Assembly: GCF_028372415.1 (NCBI RefSeq)
Contig: NC_092879.1
Span: 71,220,412-71,284,411, forward strand
Origin: Notamacropus eugenii
Lineage: Eukaryota; Chordata; Mammalia; Diprotodontia; Macropodidae
Length of the DNA stretch: 64,000 nucleotides
Direction: 5' to 3'
Below are positions 55,066 through 64,000 of this stretch, piece by piece (the first letter of the stretch is position 1; each line of letters starts with the position of its first letter). The notes beneath the pieces are model-generated. The model made no database searches, was not told where the DNA came from, and saw only the letters and a program-made list of their open reading frames with translations. The position numbers and the translations under genes are program-made.

Positions 55066-57185
55066 AATTAATTCCAATGAAATTGCTCTAATGATGTTGG
55101 GGGACTCTCCCTACCCTCAAATTTGCTGATAGAGGGAGATCTGAGACTTCTTTAGCTGCAAATCACTGTTGATGGCTCCCATGGTCCATGGCAGGGATGG
55201 AGGAGGTGGTGAAAGGTGAAAGCAAGTGTTTCAGAGGGTGAAGGTGAAGAACTGGGGTGGGGGAATGGTGGTAACTGTGGTTTCTGGTTGTTTTAAATCT
55301 CTAGAGAAACAAAAACTGTCAGAAGGAACCTCTGAGGTCTTCTAGTCCAATTTCTTCCTGAGCAAAAATCCCTTCTACAATATGCCTGGTCATCTAGGCT
55401 CCCCTGGGAACTCACTACCTCTCAAGGTTACCTATTATTTTTTAAAATATTGATTTTATTTTTTTATTCTTAAACATTAAAAAAAGAATATTCCCATATA
55501 CACAGTAGAGCACACATAGAGGATTGTATATCAAACCCTGAATATCCATTTCATAGCACCTATATGGGGTTTTTTTTTAAGGAAAGAGTAAATCCACACA
55601 TGACTTTCAAAACTGGCCTGCTTGCCTATGCTTCCTTCCAAACTTCCTTCAGTTCTCTTCTGTGTATTAAAAATGTTTGTGTCCCTTTTTTGCATCACTG
55701 AAAATTGCTAATGCCATCTCTCCCCCTGCTCCCGGCCTGCCTCTTCAACCAAAAAAAAAAAAAAAAACCAGAAAGGGGAAAAAACCCCTTGTAACAAATG
55801 ATAGAGTCAAGCAAAAACAATGCAGTGACCATGCCCCGAAATTTCAATTTCTTTCTGTACCGAGTCCATCATCTTTCTGTCAGGAAGCGGGTAATGGGCA
55901 TCATCATTGGTCCCCTGGAATCCTGGCTAGTCATAGCATTGATCCAAGTTCTTACATCAAAGTGGATTACATATGGATTGGGGGGGGGGTATCTATGTAC
56001 AGATGATTATTGAACCCATGCGAGCTGACCAGACCACCAAGAGAGGAGAGGGCACAAGATAGCACCTTGGCCTGGTGGTAGAGATGGAGGACAGAATTAA
56101 TAAGCAGGTCATAGAAGATAGTCCAGAATAGGAGAATGAGATAAAGCAAACTAATAGAAAGAAGACTAGGCAAGAATATCCTGGCAGAGAAAAACTGAAG
56201 AGAAGACAAGAAGGATGAAGACAGAAAAGGCCATTGGATCTGGCAATTAAGAGGGTATTGGTAATTTGAAGTCTGAGTCCACTGGTGGAATTGGAAAACA
56301 AATGACAAAGGGTCAAGGAGTGGGGGTGGGTGTGGGTTAGGAGATAGAAACAACCAACAAAGATGGCTTTTTCTTTCTTTTAAAAAAGTTGATATCTTTT
56401 ATTTTTACATTGCCTAGATTTTTTCCTATATCCCTCTTCTCCCCTCCCCAACCAACCTTTATAACAAAAAATTTTTTAAAGAAAAATAAGAAGAGAAAGC
56501 AGAAAAAATCAGCAAAACCAATCAATACGGTAAAAAAAAATCTTATAATATATGCAGTGTTTCCCATCTTGCGCAAAGGATTAGGAGGAGGTGTCTTCTC
56601 CCATCTCTTCTGTGAGACCAAGCTTGTCTTTGAAATTTCACAACATTCATTTTCAATTGTTTAGTAGTGGTTAATCTTTCTTTTTCACATTGTCATTTTG
56701 TATACTTTTTTGTGATTCTGCTTACTTTATTTTGATATTTTATTTTATTATTTTTTCCAATAAGCAAGCATTTTTCTTTCTCTCCTTCCACTCTCCTTCC
56801 TCCCCAAAATACCAGCAAAAAAGAAAGAAAGAAAACCATTATAACAAATAAACATGTCAAGTAAAGCACATTGTCTCTTCGGTCACGTCCCAAAATATAT
56901 GTCTCGTATATTTCAAGTCTATCACCTTTCTGGCAAGAAGTGGACGGCATGTTTCATTTCAAGTCTTCCGGAATTGTGGTTTCTCATTGCATTGATCAGA
57001 GTTCTCAAGTCTTTCAAAGTTGTTTGTCTTTACAATGTTGTCACTGTAGAAATTGTTTTCCTGGTTCTGCTGCCTCTATTCTATATCAATCCATAGCATC
57101 ATTCCATCATTCTTGGTGGAATTGTATGCAGACACTAAAAATGACACATACTGACTCCATTCAGCTTTTTGTTCAGATCACCAGT
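55066..57185. other. AT-rich old repeat debris
   Basis: 55,440-55,900 and 56,350-57,130 are AT-rich and read like LINE 3'-UTR debris (TGTCTTTACAATGTTGTCAC, TCCTGGTTCTGCTGCC). An antisense L2 scrap lies near 55,995-56,035. No gene. Confidence 0.35.
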
Positions 57186-57360
57186 CAGTCAGATCAGTCA
57201 ACAAGTGTTAATTAAGCACCTACTACGTGCCAAGCACTGTGCTAAATTCTGGAGATACAAAGAAAGGCAAAAGATAGTCCCTGCTCTCGAGGTGCTCCCA
57301 GTCTAATGGGGGAGATAATATGCAAACAAGTATGGACAAACAAACTATGTATGCAGAATA

Positions 57361-57640
57361 AATTGGAAAAAATCAAAGAAGATATAGACAGGACAAATTG
57401 GAAATAATCAAAGAGGACATAGACAGGGCAAATTGGAAATAATCAAAGAGGACATAGACAGGGCAAATTGGAAATAATCAAAGAGGACATAGATAGGGCA
57501 AATTGGAAATAATCAAAGAGGACACAGATAGGGCAAATTGGAAATAATGAAAGAGGACATAGACAGGGCAAATTGGAAGTAATCAAAGAGGACATAGATA
57601 GGGCAAATTGGAAATAATCAAAGAGGATATGGACAGGGTA
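57361..57640. repeat. Minisatellite, eight exact 35-bp periods
   Basis: AATTGG recurs at 57361, 57396, 57431, 57466, 57501, 57536, 57571, 57606 and 57641, always 35 bp apart. The unit reads AATTGGAAATAATCAAAGAG followed by GACATAGACAGGGCA. Only a few substitutions separate the copies. Confidence 0.97.
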
Positions 57641-58091
57641 AATTGGAGCTGGTTTCAGAGAGAAGGCACTAAGACTAAGGAGGACTGAGAAAGGTTTGTT
57701 ACATAAGGTGGGACTTTAGCTGAGGCTTGAAGGAAGTCAGGGAAGCCAGGAAGTAGGCATGAGGAGGGAAAGAGTTGCAAACATGGGGAATGGCCAGTGA
57801 TGCTCTGTAGAAGTAGGTAAATGTAATTTCTGTGAGTGGGCTCCCACATGTAAGGTATATGCTGCTCCTGAGTTGGGATAAGGAGTGTCTTCTTTGAGGA
57901 ACAGCAAAGAGGCCAGTGTGACTGGATGAGAGAATACATAAAGGGGAATAAAGGGTAAACAGCCTGGAAATGTAGGAAGGGGTCAGGTTATGAAGGACTT
58001 TAACATACCAATAGAAGATTTGATGTTTGGTCCTAGAGGCCATAGAAAGCCACTAGAGTTTATCAAAAATGGGACTGACATAGTCAGACCT

Positions 58092-58345
58092 GGGTAGCTA
58101 GGTACGCTGTAGGGGAGAGTGTCAGGCCTGGAGTCAGGAAGACCTGAGTTCAAACCCAGCCTCAGACACTTCCTAGTTGGGTGACCCTGGGCAAGTCACT
58201 TCACCCTGTTTGCCTCAGTTTCCTCACCTGTAAAATGAGCTGGAGAAGGAAATGGCAAACCACTTCCAGTGTCTTTGCAAGAAAATCCCAGATGGGATCA
58301 CAAAGAATCAGACACAACTGAAAAAACGACTGAACAACTGAATGG
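58092..58345 (+). repeat. Full-length marsupial-type SINE inside the dispersed repeat
   Basis: GGGTAGCTAGGTACGCTGTA opens the element. GGAAGACCTGAGTTCAAACC, TTGCCTCAGTTTCCTCACCT and GAGCTGGAGAAGGAAATGGC follow, ending ACGACTGAACAACTGA. Flanks ATAGTCAGACCT and ATGGTCAGATCT are an imperfect target duplication, and the host repeat resumes directly after. Confidence 0.85.
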
Positions 58346-58640
58346 TCAGATCTGCATTTTAGGAAGATCATTTTGACAGCTGAGTGGAGGATAGACTTGG
58401 AGCCGGGAAAGACTTGAAGCAGGAAGACCAATTAGAAAGCTATTACAATATTTCAGGAGTGAGATGATGAGGGCCTGAATCAGGGTGGCCTAAGAGAGAG
58501 ATTGAAAAAGTGGACTTGAGATGGTCTTGGTACCAGATTGGATGTGTTGGGTGAGTGATAGTGAAAAGTGGAGGATAACACGGTGGTTGCCTGCCTAATC
58601 ACCCAGGGAGGATGGTGGTGCACCAATATCCTTAAAATGT

Positions 58641-60163
58641 CCTCATTCTTAACATCTGAGTCTGCTCCTAACATTTGGAGACCACTACATTTTCCAATTT
58701 CAAATGGAAGACAACACAACTCAACTACCTATCTTTTATAGAGATTACTCCTCATATATGCACATCACTATGTAAGTATTAATGTGAACCAACAATGTGT
58801 AGCATTATAGCAACAACATTTGGTTAGGTTAACATCTTGTGCTTAATGCGATATAATATCATAGCAACAGGCAAGAATTCAAAAAGTGAAAGCAGCACCA
58901 ATGACTTATTCATGTATCAAGAATTAATTATGTATACAGTTGCATTCAAAATTTTTAAGAGACAAAATATCAATACATTCAGCAATCACATAACAATATT
59001 TGCATACTAACATCAGGTAGGAATAAAGCCACGCTAATTTGGATAAGCTCATTACACCTTCAGAGAATACAAATACATTTTTTAAGTATAACCCCCCCCC
59101 CCCCCTCCCCACCAAGCCCAATCCCAATCCCTGGTCGTATGACCAGGAAGAAATCAAATTATCTGTGCCTTAAAATAAAATCTACTTAATATGGAAAAAA
59201 AAAGGAAAATGTAAATAAAATGTGTTTTCCAACATAGAAAAATAAAATCCCCTTCTGGGACAAAATAAGCCACAGCAAAATATCTTAAATTTTCCTTCAA
59301 AATCCCTTAAAATTAAAAAAAATCCCTGCCATTACATAAAGAATAGTAAGCAAAGGAGAGGCCAGAAGGATTCCCCAGTCATAAAAAAAAAAGTCTGGCA
59401 GATTTTTTTCTCAAGGTTGCCCTCAGAAAAGCAGAATATACAAAATTCAAATGTATTTGAATTCTTTTTAGAAGAAAAAAAAGCCTTCCTATTCAAACTA
59501 ACTCGAAGCCAACAGAAATACAAGTAAAACCTTAGTATCATCATAGTCATCAACTAGCATTTATTAACCCCTACTGTATACCAGGCACTGTGCTAAACAT
59601 CAAAGAGTCCAAGAAAGGCATAACCACTGTTCCTTTCCTCAAACCCTGTCTATGTCTTCTTTGATTATTTCCAGTTTAATTTGAATGGGAGAGACAACAT
59701 GGAAAGAACTACCTACATACAAGAGATAGACAGTGGAAATGTCAAGTCTGGGGCTTCGGGGCCGTTCACTACTGATTGCCTGCCTTGCCCAGGACTATTT
59801 AGGCTGAAAGCCCACAGAAGTACTGCCATTCTGAGCACGGTGGGCTGGTTCCAAGACAAAATACCACACAACCTGAGAAATAAGGCTAAAAACAAATATT
59901 TCCAAGGTCTAAAAAAATAAAGAAAAGTAATTTTTTTGTGAGAACAAGGGACCTGGAATTATGACCGTATTCCTGTGGACGGGCTCCCATGTGGAGGGAT
60001 AAGAGTTGTCAGTTCATAGACCCCAACAATACTAAAAGATATTCTTACAATCAAAGATCACAATATCAAAATTGAAAGCCAAAACCACCACCACCACAAC
60101 ATTGAATTGATAAATAACACTGGCAACTTTTAATATTTTGAGTACTATATTTTAATATACTGA
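58641..60163. other. Intergenic, AT-rich, no gene
   Basis: Includes a C-run at 59,090-59,108 and a head piece of the 57.2-kb dispersed repeat at 59,549-59,643. That is joined to a single inverted 35-bp unit at 59,644-59,677. Confidence 0.35.
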
Positions 60164-63100
60164 TTTTCTTTTTTTTTTTTTTTTTTTTTTAATTAATTTT
60201 TTTATTTTTTTTAATGTTTAACAATCACTGCCATACAATTGCGATTTTATCCCTCCCCACCCACCCCCCACTACCTCCCTCCCTCCCCACGACTGCATAC
60301 AATTCTGTATAGATTCTACATATACTTTCCTATTGAGTATATTTTCACTATCGTCATGCTATGTAGTCAGACTAAGATAAATGAAAGAATCCGTATAACA
60401 AATCAGAACATGATACACAAACAGATACACATACACAAACATGATCTGCTACATTATGTGAGTGACTTCCATATTTCTCTCTCTGAGTGTGGAAGGCTTT
60501 TTGCCTTGAGGTCCACCATTGGGATTTTTTTTTTTTTTTCAGAAGTTCTTGTGTTATTACAAAAATCTAAGTCTACCAGAAAAAACTCTCACACACTGTG
60601 GTTGTTGCTGTGCATAAAGTTCTCCTGGTTCTGCTCCTTTCACTCAGCATCAGGTCATATAAGTCCTTCCAGGCCTCTCTGAAGTCTTCTTGTTCATCAT
60701 TTCTTATGGCACAATAGTACTCCATTACATTCATATACCATAATTTATTCAGCCATTCCCCAATTGATGGACATCCCCTTGACTTCCAGTTTTTGGCAAC
60801 TACATAGAGTGCTGCTATAAATATTTTTGTACATGTGGGACCCTTTCCCATTTTTATGATCTCTTGGGGATATAGTCCTAGTAGCGATATTGCTGGGTCA
60901 AAGGGTATGCACATTTTTGTAGCCCTTTGGGCATAGTTCCAAATTGCTCTCCAGAATGGTTGGATGCGCTCACAGCTCCACCAACAATGAATTAGTGTTC
61001 CAACTCTCCCACATCCTCTCCAGCATTTATCATTTTCTTGTTCTGTCATGTTTGCCAATCTTATAGGTGTGATGTGGTACCTCAGAGTTGTTTTGATTTG
61101 CATCTCTCTAACCAATAGTGATTTAGAGCATTTTTTCATATGATTATAGATAGCTTTAATTTCTTCCTCTGAAAATTGCCTGTTCATATCCTTTGACCAT
61201 TTATCAATTGGGGAATGACTTGTATGATTATACATTTGGGTCAGTTCTCTATATATTCTAGAAATGAGGCCTTTATCCCCGAGCTTAGCTGTAAAAATTT
61301 TTTCCCAATTTACTACATCCCTCCGGATTTTGGTTGCATTGGGTTTGGTTGTGCAAAAACTTCTCAGTTTAATGTACTCAAAGTTATCCATTTTGCATTT
61401 CATAATGCATTCTATCTCTTCTTTAGTAAAGAATTCTTCCCTTCTCCATAGATCTGATAAATACACTATTCCTTGCTTCTCCAGTTTATTCATGGTATCA
61501 ATCTTTATACCTAAATCATGTACCCATTTGGACTTTATTCTTGTGTACGGTGTCAGGTATGGGTCTATGCCTAATTTCCGCCACACTGTTATCCAGTTTT
61601 CCCAGCAATTTTTGTCAAACAATGAGTTCTTATCCCAGAAGCTGGGGTCCTTGGGTTTATCAAACAGAAGGTTGCTATATTCCTTGCCTACTGCATCTTG
61701 AGTGCCAAGTCTATTCCACTTGTCTACCTCTCTGTTTCTTAGCCAATACCAAGTGGTTTTGATAATTGCTGCTTTATAGTACAGTTTAAGGTCTGGTAGC
61801 GCTAGGCCACCTTCCCAAGCATTTCTTTTCATTAGTCCCTTTGATATTCTGGACCTTTTGTTTTTCCAAATGAATTTTGATATTATTTTATCCAGCTCTA
61901 GAAAGTAATTGTCTGATAGTTTAATTGGTATGGCACTAAATAAGTATATTAATTTGGGTAGAATTGTCATTTTTATTATATTAGCACGGCCTACCCATGA
62001 GCAACTAATGTTTTTCCACTTACTTAAATCTGAGTTTATTTGTGCAAAAAGTGTCTTGTAATTGTGTTCATATAGTCCCTGGGTTTGTTTTGGCAGGTAG
62101 ACTCCTAAGTATTTTATACTGTCTACCCTAACTTTAAATGGGATTTCTCTTTCTATCTCTTGCTGTTGAACTTTGTTGCTAATATATAGGAATGCAGAGG
62201 ATTTGTGTGGGTTTATTTTGTACCCTGCAACTTTGCCAAAGTTGTTTATTAATTCAAGTAATTTTTTACTTGAATCTCTGGGATTCTCTAGGTAAATCAT
62301 CATATCATCTGCAAAGAGTGATAACTTAGTTTCTTCTTTGGCTATTCTAATTCCTTGAATATCTTTATCTTGTCTAATTGCTACAGCTAACATTTCTAGT
62401 ACCATATTGAATAATAGTGGTGATAATGGACAACCTTGTTTCACCCCTGATCTTATTGGGAATGCATCTAGCTTATCCCCATTGCATATAATGCTTGCTG
62501 AAGGTTTTAGATAGATACTGCTTATTATTTTATGGAAAGTTCCCTTTATTCCTACATTCTCCAATGTTTTTAGTAGGAATGGATGTTGTATTTTGTCAAA
62601 AGCTTTTTCTGCATCTATTGAGATAATCATGTGGTTTTTGTTAGCTTTGTTGTTGATGTGGTCGATAATGCTAATAGTTTTCCTAATATTGAACCAGCCC
62701 TGTAGTCCTGGTATGAATCCTACCTGATCATAATGTATTAATCTCGTGATTAGATGCTGTATTCGTTTTGCTAAAATCTTATTTAAAATTTTTGCATCTA
62801 TATTCATTAGGGAAATTGGTCTATAATTTTCTTTCTCTGTTTTGTCTCTTCCTGGTTTGGGTATCAAAACCATATTTGTATCATAGAAAGAATTTGGGAG
62901 GACTCCTTCTTCCCCAATTTTCAAGAATAGTGTATGTAGTATTGGAATTAACTGTTCTTTAAATGTTTGATAGAATTCACTTGTGAATCCATCTGGCCCT
63001 GGAGATTTTTTCCTAGGGAGTTCATTGATGGCTTGTTCAATTTCTTTTTCTGAGATGGGGTTGTTTAAGTATTCAACTTCCTCTTCTGTTAATCTGGGCA

Positions 63101-64000
63101 ATTTGTATTTTTTAAAATATTCATCCATCTCGTTTAGATTATCGAATTTGTGGGCATAAAGTTGGGCAAAGTAGTTTCTAATTATTGTTTTAATTTCCTC
63201 CTCATTGGAGGTGAGTTCACCCCTTTCATTTTTAATGTTAGTAATTTGGTTTTCTTCTTTCTTTTTTTTGATCAGATTAACCAAAGGTTTATCAATTTTA
63301 TTAGTTTTTTCATAAAACCAACTATTGGTTTTATTTATTAATTCAATAGTTTTCTTTATTTCAATTTTATTAATCTCTCCTTTGGTTTTCAATATTTCTA
63401 ATTTGGTATTTACTTGGGGATTTTCAATTTGTTCTTTTTCTAGCTTTTTCAACTGCAAGCCTAAGTCATTGATCTCCTCTTTCTCTATTTTATTTATGTA
63501 AGCATTCAGAGATATAAAACTTCCCCTAATAACTGCTTTTGCAGTGTCCCATAAGTTTTGGTACGTTGTCTCACTATTGTCATTCTCTTGAATGAAGTTG
63601 TTGATTGTTTCTATGATTTCTTCTTTAACCCAATCCTTCTTTAGAATTAGATTATTTAGTTTCCAATTGATTTTTGGTTTCTCTTTCCATGGCCTTTTAT
63701 TACATGTAATTTTTAATGCATTATGATCTGAAAAGGATGCATTGATTATCTCTACCTTTCTGCACTGGATTGTGAGATTTTTATGTCCTAGTACATGGTC
63801 AATTTTTGTAAATGTTCCATGTACCGCTGAGAAAAAGGTATATTCCTTTCTATTCCCATTTAATTTTCTCCAAAGATCTATCATATCTACCTTATCCAGA
63901 GTTTTATTTACCTCCTTAACCTCTTTCTTGTTTATTTTAAGGTTGGATTTATCTAGTTCAGAGAGGGGGAGGTTGAGGTCCCCCACTAGTATAGTTTTGC
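60164..64000 (-). mobile_element. Young L1 LINE, 3' part (ORF2 and 3' UTR), cut by window edge
   Basis: A T-rich run at 60164-60190 is the poly(A) tail of a minus-strand insertion. TTTATT at about 60200 is its AATAAA signal. The 3' UTR spans about 60,191-60,572, then ORF2 runs to the window end. ORF2 has no stop over more than 3.4 kb, so the insertion is young. ORF1 and the 5' UTR, if present, lie beyond the window. It is the only clearly young LINE here. Confidence 0.95.
60573..64000 (-). CDS. L1 ORF2p: endonuclease (C-terminal part), reverse transcriptase, Cys-rich domain
   Basis: The frame is open from the window edge to a TAG at 60573-60575, about 1142 codons; complete L1 ORF2 is about 1275, so roughly the first 130 are outside. 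The visible order is the endonuclease end ([12 protein letters not shown]; catalytic SDHNALK), a linker, then RT blocks [60 protein letters not shown] and the catalytic [12 protein letters not shown]. The C-terminal knuckle is [21 protein letters not shown]2p nicks target DNA and copies its RNA there. All expected motifs are intact, so this copy may still code for active protein. Confidence 0.95.
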   Translation of the reverse strand, partial: KTILVGDLNLPLSELDKSNLKINKKEVKEVNKTLDKVDMIDLWRKLNGNRKEYTFFSAVHGTFTKIDHVLGHKNLTIQCRKVEIINASFSDHNALKITCNKRPWKEKPKINWKLNNLILKKDWVKEEIIETINNFIQENDNSETTYQNLWDTAKAVIRGSFISLNAYINKIEKEEINDLGLQLKKLEKEQIENPQVNTKLEILKTKGEINKIEIKKTIELINKTNSWFYEKTNKIDKPLVNLIKKKKEENQITNIKNERGELTSNEEEIKTIIRNYFAQLYAHKFDNLNEMDEYFKKYKLPRLTEEEVEYLNNPISEKEIEQAINELPRKKSPGPDGFTSEFYQTFKEQLIPILHTLFLKIGEEGVLPNSFYDTNMVLIPKPGRDKTEKENYRPISLMNIDAKILNKILAKRIQHLITRLIHYDQVGFIPGLQGWFNIRKTISIIDHINNKANKNHMIISIDAEKAFDKIQHPFLLKTLENVGIKGTFHKIISSIYLKPSASIICNGDKLDAFPIRSGVKQGCPLSPLLFNMVLEMLAVAIRQDKDIQGIRIAKEETKLSLFADDMMIYLENPRDSSKKLLELINNFGKVAGYKINPHKSSAFLYISNKVQQQEIEREIPFKVRVDSIKYLGVYLPKQTQGLYEHNYKTLFAQINSDLSKWKNISCSWVGRANIIKMTILPKLIYLFSAIPIKLSDNYFLELDKIISKFIWKNKRSRISKGLMKRNAWEGGLALPDLKLYYKAAIIKTTWYWLRNREVDKWNRLGTQDAVGKEYSNLLFDKPKDPSFWDKNSLFDKNCWENWITVWRKLGIDPYLTPYTRIKSKWVHDLGIKIDTMNKLEKQGIVYLSDLWRREEFFTKEEIECIMKCKMDNFEYIKLRSFCTTKPNATKIRRDVVNWEKIFTAKLGDKGLISRIYRELTQMYNHTSHSPIDKWSKDMNRQFSEEEIKAIYNHMKKCSKSLLVREMQIKTTLRYHITPIRLANMTEQENDKCWRGCGRVGTLIHCWWSCERIQPFWRAIWNYAQRATKMCIPFDPAISLLGLYPQEIIKMGKGPTCTKIFIAALYVVAKNWKSRGCPSIGEWLNKLWYMNVMEYYCAIRNDEQEDFREAWKDLYDLMLSERSRTRRTLCTATTTVCESFFW

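Larger units (their letters stand above)
57190..58640 (+). repeat. Long dispersed repeat, expanded and interrupted
   Basis: It begins TTAATTAAGCACCTACTACG and CAAGCACTGTGCTAAATTCT. Later text includes GGACTTTAGCTGAGGCTTGA, TGGGGAATGGCCAGTGATGC, TTATGAAGGACTTTAACATA and AGCCACTAGAGTTTATC. I recall this as a common marsupial and monotreme dispersed repeat of LINE-like origin, without a sure name. It contains the 35-bp minisatellite and is split by a SINE at 58,092. Confidence 0.6.

Noticed and set aside
60239-63341. Plus-strand ORFs between 60.2 and 63.3 kb
   Set aside because: They are antisense shadows of L1 ORF2 and its 3' UTR.

Overview
The window looks like marsupial genomic DNA, probably X-linked. 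It is GC-poor and full of interspersed repeats. Several tRNA-derived SINEs carry the marsupial-type consensus (a start like GGCAGCTAGGTGGCACAGTG and a tail that reads AAATGGGATCAC...GTCAG...CAACTGAA). There are old L2 and CR1/L3 LINE pieces in quantity, and a young L1 with an open ORF2 at the right edge. No repeat or gene name here was confirmed by a database search; identifications rest on translated motifs, splice signals and remembered family sequences.

Left third (1-19.9 kb): the 3' half of a plus-strand, multi-exon gene. Seven coding exons with compatible phases run from 1694 to a stop at 18593. Exon 3 (5076-5327) encodes a coiled coil clearly related to the exon-19 region of the circadian activator CLOCK. 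The C-terminal exons match what I recall of human PASD1, the testis/cancer CLOCK-like repressor at Xq28. The PAS-domain exons must lie to the left of the window. The introns are packed with L2 LINEs, SINEs, a hAT-type MITE, a 7SL RNA pseudogene, an exact 136-bp tandem duplication and a 47-49 bp tandem repeat just before the penultimate exon.

Middle (20-41 kb): no intact gene recognised. It holds SINEs (one nested inside another), a hAT-Charlie-like element, CT-rich microsatellites, and a clear processed pseudogene of EIF4E (33.42-34.73 kb) that includes most of the parent 3' UTR. A second, unidentified decayed coding-like stretch lies at 35.57-36.42 kb.

41.8-47 kb: a second plus-strand gene is proposed. 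A promoter-like block with three CCAAT boxes and a CRE-like site is followed by two apparent 5' non-coding exons, a possible 24-nt micro-exon, and an exon with a 163-codon ORF for a small single-pass membrane protein. Its position directly downstream of PASD1, its ELWKGY motif, the spacing to the membrane segment and a late TPPTPY motif recall PRRG3, which follows PASD1 in human, but no Gla domain is visible.

47-64 kb: intergenic, repeat-rich. Notable items are a GT/GA microsatellite, a minisatellite of eight exact 35-bp units inside a dispersed repeat that also took a SINE insertion, and the minus-strand L1. The L1 ORF2 is open for about 1142 codons up to the window edge and keeps its endonuclease, reverse transcriptase and zinc-knuckle motifs.
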